Assembly: GCF_037154085.1 (NCBI RefSeq)
Contig: NZ_JBANRM010000001.1
Coordinates: 744,001-808,000, forward strand
Reading direction: 5' to 3'
From: Andeanibacterium fulvum
GTDB taxonomy: Bacteria > Pseudomonadota > Alphaproteobacteria > Sphingomonadales > Sphingomonadaceae
DNA length: 64,000 bases
Shown here: positions 16,101-25,162 of the stretch, piece after piece
Layout of the letters: every line of letters begins with the position of its first letter
Numbering within the stretch: position 1 is the stretch's first letter
Notes under the pieces: generated by a model
The model's input: only the letters and a program-made list of their open reading frames with translations
Told to the model about the DNA's origin: nothing
The model's database searches: none
Translations under genes and position numbers: made by a program

Positions 16101-16626
16101 AATCGCCCATGGACTCTTCACGTATCCTGCGCTCAAGATAGGTCATGTCGGCGTCCGGGTGAAGGGCCAGCAGCAATCGGGCCTGCTCAAGACGATCAGG
16201 CGCACTGCCAGAGGCAAATTGTCCCACCCGGTCAGCGATCAGATCTTCCACCGAAATCACCCGGAAAAGCGCGGTTTCTCCAATTGGCTCCACCAGTCGA
16301 ACGTGCCCGGCATCTACATTCCCATCCATTGGGACTTCCGCCACGACTTCGCAGCCGATCTTCAGTTCGGGATGTATCAGCCCTCTCAGCATCTGCCCGT
16401 GACCTGCTGGACGCACGAAACCCAGGCGGAGCAGTTCCTCCTCGAATTCGTCCTGTCGGACCGTACAGACATCGAAATCGCCAGTCGTGATCGCACTGGT
16501 CGAATAGAATTCCGCAGCGGCTCCACCCACGAGGATAGGGCGCTGGTATCCGCGCCGGTGCATGGCCTCGCTTGCACGAGCGAGCAGTCGCAAAGCCGCC
16601 TCGAATTCGGGGCGGTAGAGGCTCAT
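16075..16626 (-). CDS. Nucleotidyltransferase-like protein (minimal NTase fold)
   Basis: 183 residues. PILVGGAAAEFYSTSAITTG followed by DFDVCTV resembles the Gly-Gly...Asp-x-Asp core of minimal nucleotidyltransferases, the fold used by AbiEii-type toxins, MNT antitoxins and DUF6036 proteins. ISVEDLIADRVGQFASG and DRLEQARLLLALHPD in the second half match the helical part of that group. Its ATG overlaps the uvrA stop as ATGA, so it is translated right behind the excision-repair ATPase. A 62-residue basic protein follows with a 26-base overlap. Cytoplasmic. A role in defence, as a toxin, or in tRNA or protein modification are all possible. Confidence 0.7.
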   Translation of the reverse strand: MSLYRPEFEAALRLLARASEAMHRRGYQRPILVGGAAAEFYSTSAITTGDFDVCTVRQDEFEEELLRLGFVRPAGHGQMLRGLIHPELKIGCEVVAEVPMDGNVDAGHVRLVEPIGETALFRVISVEDLIADRVGQFASGSAPDRLEQARLLLALHPDADMTYLERRIREESMGDYGVEDLRN

Positions 16627-19532
16627 TTCCCCAGCATCGGGGCCAGATATTGGCCCGTATAGGAACGCGGTTCCTTCACGACCTGTTCGGGCGTGCCCTG
16701 GGCGACGATCTCGCCGCCGCGGATGCCGCCTTCGGGGCCGAGGTCCAGAATCCAGTCCGCCGTCTTGATTACGTCCAGATTATGTTCGATCACCACCACG
16801 GAATTGCCCTGTTCCACCAGCCGATGCAGCACTTCCAGCAGCTTGCGCACATCCTCGAAATGGAGGCCGGTGGTCGGCTCGTCCAGAATGTAGAGCGTCT
16901 GCCCGGTGGAGCGGCGGCTGAGTTCCTTGGCCAGCTTCACCCGCTGCGCCTCCCCGCCCGAAAGCGTGGTGGCCTGCTGGCCGACCTTCACATAACCCAG
17001 CCCCACTTCGTTGAGCATGTGCATCTTGTCGCGGATCGGCGGCACGGCCTTGAAGAACTCCTCCGCATCCTCGATCGTCATGTCGAGCACATCGGCGATG
17101 GAGTGGCCCTTGAACTTCACTTCCAGCGTTTCGCGATTGTAGCGCTTGCCGTGGCATTCCTCGCAAGTGACGTAGACATCCGGCAGGAAGTGCATCTCGA
17201 TCTTGATCAGCCCGTCGCCCTGGCACGCCTCGCAGCGGCCGCCCTTGACGTTGAAGCTGAAGCGCCCGGCCTTGTATCCGCGCGCCTGCGCTTCCGGCAG
17301 GCCGGCGAACCAGTCGCGGATCTGCGTGAAGGCGCCGGTATAGGTGGCCGGGTTGCTTCGCGGCGTGCGGCCGATGGGCGACTGGTCGATCTCGATCACC
17401 TTGTCGCAATGTTCGAAGCCGGTGATCTTGTCATGCGCGCCCGCGATCACCCGCGCGCCGTTGAGCGTGCGGGCAGCCCCGGCATAGAGCGTGTCGATCG
17501 TGAAGCTGGACTTGCCGCTGCCCGATACGCCGGTGATGCAGGTGAAAGTGCCGAGCGGCAGGCTGGCGCTGACATTCTTGAGATTGTTCGCCCGCGCGCC
17601 ATGGACGGTCAGCTTGTGGCCGTTGCCCTTGCGGCGCTGTTTCGGCACCTCGATCTGGCGGGTGCCGTTGAGATAGGCGGCAGTGAGGCTCTTCTTGCTC
17701 TTGAGGATATCCTTCAGCGTGCCTTCGGCCACCACTTCGCCGCCATGGACGCCCGCGCCTGGGCCAAGATCGACCACATGGTCCGCCGCGCGGATCGCAT
17801 CCTCGTCATGCTCCACCACGATCACCGTATTGCCCAGATCGCGCAGGCGCTTGAGCGTTTCCAGCAGCATGTCGTTATCGCGCTGGTGCAGGCCGATGGA
17901 GGGCTCGTCCAGCACGTAAAGCACGCCGGAAAGGCCGCTGCCGATCTGGCTGGCGAGGCGGATGCGCTGGCTTTCCCCGCCGGACAGCGTGCCGCTCGTC
18001 CGGTCGAGATTGAGATAATCCAGCCCGACATTGTTGAGGAAGCCCAGCCGCTCGTTGATTTCCTTGAGGATGGCCTTGGCGATCTGGTTCTGCTGCGCGG
18101 TCAGTTCGTGCTGGAGATTGCCGAACCATTCCACCGCATCGCTGACAGACAGGCGCACCGGCGTGGCGATATCCGCGCCGGCGACCTTCACGGCCAGCGC
18201 CTTTTCATTGAGGCGCTTGCCGCCGCAGGTCTCGCAGGGCTGCGCGGTCTGGAACTTGGACAATTCCTCGCGCATCCAGGCGCTGTCAGTCTGGCCCATG
18301 CGGCGGTTGAGATTGCCGATCACGCCTTCAAAGGCCTTACGCACGGTATATTCCTTGCGCCCATCCTTGAAGGTCAGCTCCACCGGCATGCCGCCCGTGC
18401 CGTGCAGGATGATCAGCTTCTGGTCCGGCTCAAGGTCTTTCCACGGCGTTTCCAGGCTGAAATCGTAAGCCTTGGCCAGGCTAGCCAGCACCTGCATGTA
18501 ATAGGGCGACGGAGGATTGCTCTTGGCCCAGGGCACCACGGCGCCCTTCTTCAGGCTCAGTTCCTCATTGGGCACGACCAGCTGCGGGTCGAACAGCAGC
18601 TTTTCGCCCAGCCCGTCGCAGGCCGGACAGGCACCCTGCGGAGCGTTGAAGGAGAACAGGCGCGGCTCGATTTCCTCGATGGTGAAGCCGCTGACCGGGC
18701 AGGCGAATTTCTCGCTGAACACGATGCGGTTGGCGGGCAGGCCCGCCCCCTTGAGCTGGCCGCCCGTGACATTCGGCCCGCCCTGCTCCGCCTCTCGGCC
18801 GGGTACTACGCCATCGGCCAGATCGACATAGGCCAACCCCTCGGCAAGTTTCAGCGCGGTTTCGAAACTGTCGGCAAGGCGCGTTTCGATCCCTTCGCGC
18901 ACGGCGAGGCGATCGACCACGACTTCGATGTCATGCTTGTACTTCTTGTCGAGCGCGGGCGCCTCGGCGATCTCGTAAATCTCGCCGTCGATCCGCACGC
19001 GGGTGAAGCCGGCTTTCTGCCATTCGGCCAGTTCCTTGCGATATTCGCCCTTGCGCCCGCGCACCACCGGGGCGAGCAGATAGAGCCGCGTGCCTTCGGG
19101 CAGCGCCATCACCCGATCCACCATCTGGCTGACGGTCTGCGCGCTGATCGGCAGGCCGGTGGCCGGGCTATAGGGCACACCCACCCGCGCCCAGAGCAGG
19201 CGCATGTAATCGTAGATCTCGGTAACCGTCGCCACGGTGGAGCGCGGGTTGCGGCTGGTAGTCTTTTGCTCGATCGAGATAGCAGGGCTCAGGCCATCGA
19301 TATGCTCGACATCCGGCTTCTGCATCATCTCCAGGAACTGGCGGGCATAGGCGGAGAGGCTCTCCACATAGCGGCGCTGCCCCTCGGCATAGATCGTATC
19401 GAAGGCCAGGCTGGACTTACCCGAGCCGGAAAGCCCGGTGATGACGATCAGCTTGTCCCGCGGAAGGTCGATATCCACGCCCTTGAGATTATGCTCGCGG
19501 GCACCGCGTACGGAAATGGTGGTGAGTGACAT
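16623..19532 (-). CDS. uvrA: UvrABC excision repair ATPase subunit A
   Basis: 969 residues, normal for UvrA, the damage-recognition ATPase of nucleotide excision repair. It holds two ABC modules: Walker A GLSGSGKSS near residue 30 and GVSGSGKSS near 670, with signatures LSGGESQR and LSGGEAQR. The C-terminal zinc finger CEACQGDG...CEECHGKR is intact. In the first zinc module the leading pair is CPVSG rather than Cys-x-x-Cys, while CPACDGLG is kept; this variant is, as far as I recall, common in alphaproteobacteria. No SOS box was recognised upstream. The stop overlaps the start of the nucleotidyltransferase gene. Confidence 0.97.
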   Translation of the reverse strand: MSLTTISVRGAREHNLKGVDIDLPRDKLIVITGLSGSGKSSLAFDTIYAEGQRRYVESLSAYARQFLEMMQKPDVEHIDGLSPAISIEQKTTSRNPRSTVATVTEIYDYMRLLWARVGVPYSPATGLPISAQTVSQMVDRVMALPEGTRLYLLAPVVRGRKGEYRKELAEWQKAGFTRVRIDGEIYEIAEAPALDKKYKHDIEVVVDRLAVREGIETRLADSFETALKLAEGLAYVDLADGVVPGREAEQGGPNVTGGQLKGAGLPANRIVFSEKFACPVSGFTIEEIEPRLFSFNAPQGACPACDGLGEKLLFDPQLVVPNEELSLKKGAVVPWAKSNPPSPYYMQVLASLAKAYDFSLETPWKDLEPDQKLIILHGTGGMPVELTFKDGRKEYTVRKAFEGVIGNLNRRMGQTDSAWMREELSKFQTAQPCETCGGKRLNEKALAVKVAGADIATPVRLSVSDAVEWFGNLQHELTAQQNQIAKAILKEINERLGFLNNVGLDYLNLDRTSGTLSGGESQRIRLASQIGSGLSGVLYVLDEPSIGLHQRDNDMLLETLKRLRDLGNTVIVVEHDEDAIRAADHVVDLGPGAGVHGGEVVAEGTLKDILKSKKSLTAAYLNGTRQIEVPKQRRKGNGHKLTVHGARANNLKNVSASLPLGTFTCITGVSGSGKSSFTIDTLYAGAARTLNGARVIAGAHDKITGFEHCDKVIEIDQSPIGRTPRSNPATYTGAFTQIRDWFAGLPEAQARGYKAGRFSFNVKGGRCEACQGDGLIKIEMHFLPDVYVTCEECHGKRYNRETLEVKFKGHSIADVLDMTIEDAEEFFKAVPPIRDKMHMLNEVGLGYVKVGQQATTLSGGEAQRVKLAKELSRRSTGQTLYILDEPTTGLHFEDVRKLLEVLHRLVEQGNSVVVIEHNLDVIKTADWILDLGPEGGIRGGEIVAQGTPEQVVKEPRSYTGQYLAPMLGK

Positions 19533-19661
19533 GAGCGCGATCTGGGGGCTGGAGGGCGAAGAGTCCAGTGACCTTCAAGGCAGACCGCCGGACGCCCTTT
19601 TGTTCCGCAAATGTTCGCGCCCGTCAAGAGCCCCGCTTAGAACAGGTTCGTTGAAGACGAT

Positions 19662-21497
19662 CTATTGCTTGCCCACCGCGACTCCCATGATGGCAATCGT
19701 CTCCGCGCCATCGAACGGGTTCGTGACACGCCCGCCGAAATCCGCCCCGATCTCATTTGCGGCCGGGCCGAAAAAGTTGCCCCGAAAATACGAGGAACTC
19801 ACGCCGGCTCCGCTGAAGCTTGCCGCAATGGGTCGAGGCACCCGTGCATCTATCGAACCGTTCAAGCCGAATGAAGCGAGGCTCAGCACCTGACCGGACG
19901 CATCGTTGGTCAGAACGGGAGAGATGTCGCCTGTCACCGACATTGATGCGAAGTTGGCCGTGAGATTGAAATTGCCGGAGACGGCGTAACTGTTGTTCCC
20001 GCCGGAAAAACTGGCCCCGCTGCCATAGAGGATACCCCGATAATTTGCCGATCCGGTGGTAGGGAAAATGGTCGACGATATCGGCATGCCATAGATGAAA
20101 TAGGCTGTGCTGGAGGCGACATGACCGGCAGTCGACGCGGGGCCGGAATGGGTAAGGCTGCCGAAGCTCAGATAGGAAAGGGCAATCGTGGGATTTGACG
20201 CGCCCGGATTGGAGACATGCAATTCGTCGGCAATGCTGCCTGAAGATCTTCGATAGGCTGAGAAGGACGCATTGCTTTGCCCTGCCACGCGATCCGCTGA
20301 AGTGAATGTTACCAGCGGTTCGTTCATCTTCGCGAAGGCATAGCTTCCGGAAGTGAAATTCACGGTCACCGCATCTGGTTCACCCCCGATATAGGTGCCC
20401 GGTACGGCGACCGGCCTGCCATTTGCATCAAGCTCGACTGTCCACCCATTCGCCCAGAACCGGGGATAGAGGTTAGGGCCGACGGTTCCGGTGAAGGCAT
20501 GCTCCCCCGTCAGGCTATCGAGCCCGGGATTCCCGCCTGCCTCGGCGCGGCGGCCGGTGAGCGTTCCCATGATTGTGATATTGGTGTCCGAACCGACGAA
20601 GACGGCGCCCAGCTCATCCGCGCCAGGACCGTAGAAACGGCCTTTCAATTGATTGTACATGGGAAAGATGAAAAGCCGCCCGGTAAATTCGTTCGTGTTG
20701 GACGTAAGCGTCGCTTCGCCATCATAGGCAACCGGAGAATGAGGAACGCCGGTTCCGGGTTCAATTGTCGTATATTCGCCTGAGAGCAGAATTTTGCCCG
20801 TGCCGAAATCGACCCCCAACACACCTTCGCCGCTGAAGGAAACAAGATTATCGTAATAGGCAATCACCCCGAGCATGTCGGTGGTGAAATTGCCCTTGCC
20901 GCTATGCGGCATATTCGCATCGGGAGTTTCCACGCCGTAAGTGAATGCGTCGAACGTGCCTGAAATTGCGCTGTTACTCTCAACGGTCCGCTGCCAGAAA
21001 CCTGCTCCGACATAGCGATAGGTCATGCGCCCGCTCGTTCCGGGCCTCGTCATGGTCAGAGAATCCGTCGTATTTCCGCTCTTGCGGACATATACGTCGA
21101 TCAAGGCGTTGCTTTGCGCCGCATCGCGATCAGAAGCGCCGAAGGATTGCGACTTTCCCCCACCAGTGATCGTGTAGCGTTTTGCCGAGGCGTCGTAGAC
21201 CACACCGATTGAGGAGAATGCCGCCGAGTTGGTGCCCGGTGAACCATTCTTTGGATAGTTTGCACTGCCGCTCACGCCGTCGTTGACAAAGTTTTCGCTC
21301 GCCAGCGGAGTCAGCAAATCGTCATTGGTGCCTGTGGACGGCGTCGGCGTCGGTGTGCCTGCGGTCGGCGTGGGGGTCGGTGTACCGCCTGTGGGAGTCG
21401 GCGTCGGCGTGGAATTCACCCCGCCCCCGCCGCATGCACCCAGCATCAGCCCCAGCGCGGCGAGCGAAGCCCCTGCCGCAAAACGCGCATAACCCAT
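19662..21497 (-). CDS. Slam-dependent-type surface lipoprotein with two TbpB-like barrels
   Basis: 611 residues. The signal peptide ends in the lipobox LMLGAC followed by GGGGVNSTPTP, then a Pro-Thr linker of about 30 residues. The C-terminal signature of transferrin-binding-protein-B-like 8-strand barrels, G-x-F-(F/Y)-G-P-x-A-x-E-x-G, occurs twice: RFYGPGADELGAVF mid-protein and NFFGPAANEIGADF near the end. The protein therefore probably carries two barrel domains, where its three paralogues to the right have one. Such lipoproteins sit on the cell surface and bind host or environmental proteins, metals or heme; the ligand here is unknown. It is separated from the others by a plus-strand HdeD gene and likely has its own promoter. 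Confidence 0.8.
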   Translation of the reverse strand: MGYARFAAGASLAALGLMLGACGGGGVNSTPTPTPTGGTPTPTPTAGTPTPTPSTGTNDDLLTPLASENFVNDGVSGSANYPKNGSPGTNSAAFSSIGVVYDASAKRYTITGGGKSQSFGASDRDAAQSNALIDVYVRKSGNTTDSLTMTRPGTSGRMTYRYVGAGFWQRTVESNSAISGTFDAFTYGVETPDANMPHSGKGNFTTDMLGVIAYYDNLVSFSGEGVLGVDFGTGKILLSGEYTTIEPGTGVPHSPVAYDGEATLTSNTNEFTGRLFIFPMYNQLKGRFYGPGADELGAVFVGSDTNITIMGTLTGRRAEAGGNPGLDSLTGEHAFTGTVGPNLYPRFWANGWTVELDANGRPVAVPGTYIGGEPDAVTVNFTSGSYAFAKMNEPLVTFTSADRVAGQSNASFSAYRRSSGSIADELHVSNPGASNPTIALSYLSFGSLTHSGPASTAGHVASSTAYFIYGMPISSTIFPTTGSANYRGILYGSGASFSGGNNSYAVSGNFNLTANFASMSVTGDISPVLTNDASGQVLSLASFGLNGSIDARVPRPIAASFSGAGVSSSYFRGNFFGPAANEIGADFGGRVTNPFDGAETIAIMGVAVGKQ

Positions 21498-22047
21498 TGC
21501 AAACCCCCGCTTGAGGCAGCCCGCAGTGCCACCCGAATTCCTAAACGGGCTAGGAAGCGCACGTGACAGATCGATGAAATCCGGCAGTCCCGCCCGCCGT
21601 TTAGCCGAAGGACTGCGTCCGAAACGGACGTGAACACATTACTCGGCCAGCGGCACTGCTCCCGACGCGGGAATTCCCCGGCACCACGGGCAAGCCGCCA
21701 GACTCCTGGCTGCTCCGCAAATATTCGTGCGGATGGGAAGATAGACGAAGCCGTCATGCCATATTGGGCAACGCCCTTGCAGAACAAGGCGGACAGGATC
21801 GTGGAAGTCGTCCAGGACGTTCAGTGCGAGGTCCATCCGTTGGACGGAATTGTGAGGTTCGCCGCAGGCAGGATCAGGTCGCAAACTCATAGATGCCTCG
21901 AGGGTGGCATCTATGAGTTTACGACCTAGTCCCAATCGGATGCAATCATATGACTCGCCCGGAAAAATGAGGCAGAATTGCTCAACCGCCCTGGCCCCGA
22001 CACGCCATCGCAAAGGACCGACACCGCCCCATCGCAGGAGAAACTCC
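21498..22047. other. Intergenic region between two divergent genes
   Basis: 550 bases without a convincing gene; open frames here lack start signals and family likeness. It must hold the promoters of the 611-residue lipoprotein (leftward) and of the HdeD gene (rightward), but I see no clear -35/-10 pair. It contains the hairpin at 21876-21927. Confidence 0.5.
21876..21927. repeat. Hairpin made of MITE-type ends
   Basis: AGGTCGCAAACTCATAGATGCC (first 20 bases AGGTCGCAAACTCATAGATG) at 21876-21897 is inverted at 21906-21927 with one mismatch and an 8-base loop. The arms match the first half of the terminal repeats of the 270-bp element at 14347-14616, and CTAG follows on the right. It may be a collapsed or minimal copy of that element. 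Confidence 0.7.
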
Positions 22048-22659
22048 ATGGATAGTTCCGGCAACCCCGTAAATTCGGCCGAATTTCAGGCATCCATATT
22101 CGTCCTGCCTCGCCATAACTGGCGCTGGTTTCTGGTCCGCGGCCTGCTGGCGATTGCGCTCGGCATCCTGGCGCTGCTGGTTCCCGGGCTGACGGTGTTT
22201 GCCTTTGCCATGCTGTTCGGCGCGTTCAGCTTTGCTGACGGCCTATTGTCGCTCGGCGCCGGGATCAGGGGCGCGCGCAGCCATGCGGATCGCTGGGGAA
22301 TGCTGGTCTTTTCCGGGCTGCTGGGCATCGCGGTGGGCGTGCTGTTCTTCGTCTGGCCGATGCTGGCCGCGGCGACCTATGCACTGTTCCTGGTGATCAT
22401 GCTGGCCATGTGGGCGCTGTTCACTGGCCTGTTCGAGTTGTTCGCCGCGATCCGCCTGCGCCGCGAGATCGAGGGCGAATGGCTGCTCGGCCTGTCCGGC
22501 GCGCTGTCGGTGCTGCTGGGCGTGGCGATCCTGGCAATGCTGGCCGTGGCGCCGGGTGCCTCGCTCATCTCGCTGGGCTGGTTGATCGGGCTCTATGCGC
22601 TGGCAAGCGGTATCGCGCTGGTGATGCTGGCTCTGCGGCTGCGCAAGGAAGCCGCGTAG
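22048..22659 (+). CDS. HdeD-family (DUF308) membrane protein
   Basis: 203 residues with six hydrophobic spans in a repeated two-helix pattern (LAIALGILALLVPGLTVFAF, then IAVGVLFFVWPMLAAATYAL, then LLGVAILAMLAVAPGASLIS), the usual DUF308 repeat. HdeD is an inner-membrane protein of acid resistance in E. coli; in alphaproteobacteria its role is unknown. The ATG is chosen because CAGGAG lies eight bases before it. It lies on the plus strand between members of the minus-strand surface-lipoprotein cluster, converging on one and diverging from the other, so it interrupts rather than belongs to that cluster. Confidence 0.88.
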   Translation: MDSSGNPVNSAEFQASIFVLPRHNWRWFLVRGLLAIALGILALLVPGLTVFAFAMLFGAFSFADGLLSLGAGIRGARSHADRWGMLVFSGLLGIAVGVLFFVWPMLAAATYALFLVIMLAMWALFTGLFELFAAIRLRREIEGEWLLGLSGALSVLLGVAILAMLAVAPGASLISLGWLIGLYALASGIALVMLALRLRKEAA

Positions 22660-22683
22660 CGCCCGATCGTACCCCTCCCCGCC

Positions 22684-23874
22684 TCAGGGCGGGGGTGAGG
22701 CAGTGGTGCCGAAGACGTTGCCGTAAGCGACGAATTCGGTGCTGTTATACGTGCCCTGGACGTTGAACACATACCCCATCTCGACCGCGCTCGGGCCGAA
22801 GAAAGCTCCGGTAAAGCCGCCGCTGCCGGAACCCGAGAGGCTACCGCTGAAGGCCGGCCCGCCCGACAGGATCGAACCCGAGCCGCTGACCGAGCCGAAA
22901 GTGGCATAACCGCCGCTACCCAGCGCGTCATTGCCCGCCAGGTTGATCAGCGTGGACACAGTGCCGCTGGCGAAATTGGCGCTGAAGGTCGCCGATCCGC
23001 TGCCGTCGCCCATGGCGTAGAGCGAGGGGCTCGTGCCGTTGGGAACGAAGACCGCACCATAGACATCCGACCTGTAAGTGGCACTGCCCGAGGTCGGCAT
23101 GCTGCCGCTCGCCGTCGGCTGGCCGAAAACGAATGCCGCCAGCGGATCGATCTTCTGCTGAAGCAGACTGACATTGAGATTCAGATAGGTGCCAAAGCGC
23201 GTATAGCTGAGCGGAACGCCGCCGATCTGCGGAACATGCAGTTCCAGCACTTCCTTGGGCAGAGTGGTAGTGCTCAGCGGGATAGTCACCTGCCCCTTCT
23301 GGAAGATCGCCAGCCCGTCGCCGCTATTCGTGGTGTCGAGATCGGAGGGCAGGAAGGACGCAACCGCATTGCCCGATTTGAGGATCTCGATCTTGCCGGT
23401 GGTGACCGAATAGCGGACCTGGACCGTCGAACCGTAATTGTTCCGACCGCCGCTGACCGAACCGGACAGGGTCACCCCGCCATAAAAGGACGCAGTGTTG
23501 ATCGCCGTATCCGCCGGCAGCCCGCTCATCACCGACGAAATCGGCGTCGGCAGCGGAGTGGGCGTAGGCGTCGGAGTGGGAGACGGGGTCGGTGTAGGCG
23601 ACGGAGTAGGTGTCGGCGTGGGGCTCGGCGTCGGCGTGGGGCTCGGCGTCGGAGACGGAGTGGGTGTCGGCGTGGAAGTCGGCGACGGTGTAGGCGTGGG
23701 CGTCTGCGACGGTGTGGGCGTCGGGGTCTGCGAGGGTGTCGGGGTGGGCGTTTGCGAGGGGGCGGGAGTAGGCGAAGGCGTGGGCGTGCTGTTCACGCCG
23801 CCGCCACCGCAACCGGCCATCACCATGGCGATCGAAACCAGCGACGCGCCCGCCGCGTAACGGATTCTGCTCAT
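22684..23874 (-). CDS. TbpB-like surface lipoprotein with long Pro-Thr-Ser linker
   Basis: 396 residues. Lipobox VMAGC followed by GGGGVNSTPTP, then about 80 residues made almost only of Pro, Thr and Ser. This is the longest linker of the four paralogues and would hold the barrel well away from the membrane. The C-terminal domain shows SGSATYRSDVYGAVF and the barrel signature GAFFGPSAVEMGYVF, as in transferrin-binding-protein-like lipoproteins. AGGGGG precedes the ATG. It is the last gene of the minus-strand run that starts with the Slam-type gene. Ligand unknown; two-domain TbpB features such as a separate handle domain are absent. Confidence 0.8.
   Translation of the reverse strand: MSRIRYAAGASLVSIAMVMAGCGGGGVNSTPTPSPTPAPSQTPTPTPSQTPTPTPSQTPTPTPSPTSTPTPTPSPTPSPTPTPSPTPTPTPSPTPTPSPTPTPTPTPLPTPISSVMSGLPADTAINTASFYGGVTLSGSVSGGRNNYGSTVQVRYSVTTGKIEILKSGNAVASFLPSDLDTTNSGDGLAIFQKGQVTIPLSTTTLPKEVLELHVPQIGGVPLSYTRFGTYLNLNVSLLQQKIDPLAAFVFGQPTASGSMPTSGSATYRSDVYGAVFVPNGTSPSLYAMGDGSGSATFSANFASGTVSTLINLAGNDALGSGGYATFGSVSGSGSILSGGPAFSGSLSGSGSGGFTGAFFGPSAVEMGYVFNVQGTYNSTEFVAYGNVFGTTASPPP
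23551..23789 (-). repeat. Coding minisatellite for the Pro-Thr-Ser linker
   Basis: Imperfect tandem units of 6 and 12 bases (plus-strand pattern GGCGTNGGNGTNGG, with variants such as GACGGNGTNGG) run for about 240 bases within the lipoprotein gene. Gain or loss of whole 6-base units would change linker length without breaking the frame. Shorter versions of the same repeat lie in the three paralogues. Confidence 0.8.
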
Positions 23875-23974
23875 TAATGCCCCCTATTGGCTTTACGCCA
23901 TAAACGGCCCCCCGGCCGCCATTGCCCCATTTTGTGCCGGCCGCTTCCACACGAAAACGGCCGGCACCTGCAGA

Positions 23975-24940
23975 TTACTCCTGCTTCTTGCCCGCGGCGA
24001 AGCCCTGGGCGTCGAAATCCGAACCCAGGAAATACCAGCTATAACCGACCTCGCCCGCCTGCGGGCCGAAGAAGCTGCCCGAAAACGCGCCCTTGGTGCT
24101 GTTCGCCCCGGTCAGTTCGCCGCCGAACACCGGAGAGCCGGAAATGAAGGTCGACGTGCCATTGACGGTGCCGAAATCGCTCGTCGCTCCGCCGGTGGCC
24201 TCGCCCTTGAGGTTCAGTGTTGTGGTGATCTTGCTGTCGGCGAAATTGGCAGAGAACGTGCCGCTGGACAGGCCGCCCAGCATATAGGTCTTGCTGTCGC
24301 CGTCGCGCGTGGCGGAACCATCCACCATCATGTTGTAAGTGGCGGAACCGGTGCGCGGCATGTCGCCGGACTGGGTCGGAATGCCGCCCACGGTCAGCCA
24401 GCGTTCGACCTTGCCGGTCGAACTGGTGCTGCGCGTGAAGTCGAACAGCATTGTGTAGGACAGCGGCACGCTGGCAACCTGCGGAATGGCGATATTGAAC
24501 GTATCCGTCACGCCGCTGGTGGTCTTGGTGAAGCTTGACGTAGCGCCCGGCGTTGCCGAGCCGATGGGGAATTCCACAGCGTCAAGCGCGGTCCCGGATG
24601 CACTCGAACCGAAGGAAACCGGCGTCACCTTATAGGTATCGGTGGTTTCATTGTAGCCGACCACGAACGCCGTACCGAAGGCGAAGTTCTTGTGGCCGGT
24701 CGCATCGGCAGTGCCGGTCTTCGACCAGGTCACGCCGCCCGAACGGAAGATCTTGTTGCTGGGCGAAGCGAAGGCTTCGGCCACCGTGATATAGGGCACG
24801 ACCGGCGACGGGCTGGGTGTCGGCGTTTCGGTGGGGGTAGGCGTAGGAGTCGGGGTCGAATCCACGCCGCCACCACAGGCGGCCACAGTCAGCCCCAGCA
24901 CGAGGAGCGAAGCCCCCGCCATCATCCGCATCGCACTCAT
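23975..24940 (-). CDS. TbpB-like surface lipoprotein
   Basis: 321 residues from the ATG at 24940, chosen because GGGAG lies about eight bases before it and the signal peptide follows directly; the frame is open 19 codons further. Lipobox TVAAC followed by GGGVDSTPTPTP and a short linker. A single barrel domain carries SGSATYNMMVDG-type repeats (here TGSATYNMMVDG), SGTFSANFAD and the signature GSFFGPQAGEVGYSW. The central half is rich in short beta strands. Membership in the cluster and the shared N-terminus suggest export by the neighbouring Slam-type protein; ligand unknown. Confidence 0.8.
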   Translation of the reverse strand: MSAMRMMAGASLLVLGLTVAACGGGVDSTPTPTPTPTETPTPSPSPVVPYITVAEAFASPSNKIFRSGGVTWSKTGTADATGHKNFAFGTAFVVGYNETTDTYKVTPVSFGSSASGTALDAVEFPIGSATPGATSSFTKTTSGVTDTFNIAIPQVASVPLSYTMLFDFTRSTSSTGKVERWLTVGGIPTQSGDMPRTGSATYNMMVDGSATRDGDSKTYMLGGLSSGTFSANFADSKITTTLNLKGEATGGATSDFGTVNGTSTFISGSPVFGGELTGANSTKGAFSGSFFGPQAGEVGYSWYFLGSDFDAQGFAAGKKQE

Positions 24941-25162
24941 CACAGAAACTCCCGCTTTCACCCGGCCTCTAGCACTAGACGTACCGGCAGCACACAAACC
25001 TTAATTCGCGCTTCCTGCACCAAAAAGCGCGCCTTGGGCAGGGGGTTCTGTACCCCATTTCCGCAAAAGCGGGACCAGATACCGGCCGCCCTGTCCGCCG
25101 CTGGCCGATTACCATGGGCGATCCGTCGAATTTGCGGGAAGTCGGGGATGGGTTCGAGCGGT

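Noticed and set aside
16572..19529. Near full-length open frame of 985 codons opposite uvrA
   Set aside because: It is a GC-codon shadow of uvrA; repetitive His/Gly-rich product, no ribosome-binding site.
22670..22700. GC-rich hairpin as terminator between the HdeD and lipoprotein genes
   Set aside because: It overlaps the lipoprotein stop codon and lacks a T-run on either strand.
23495..23860. Gly-Val repeat protein opposite the Pro-Thr linker
   Set aside because: It is the antisense reading of the minisatellite, not an independent gene.
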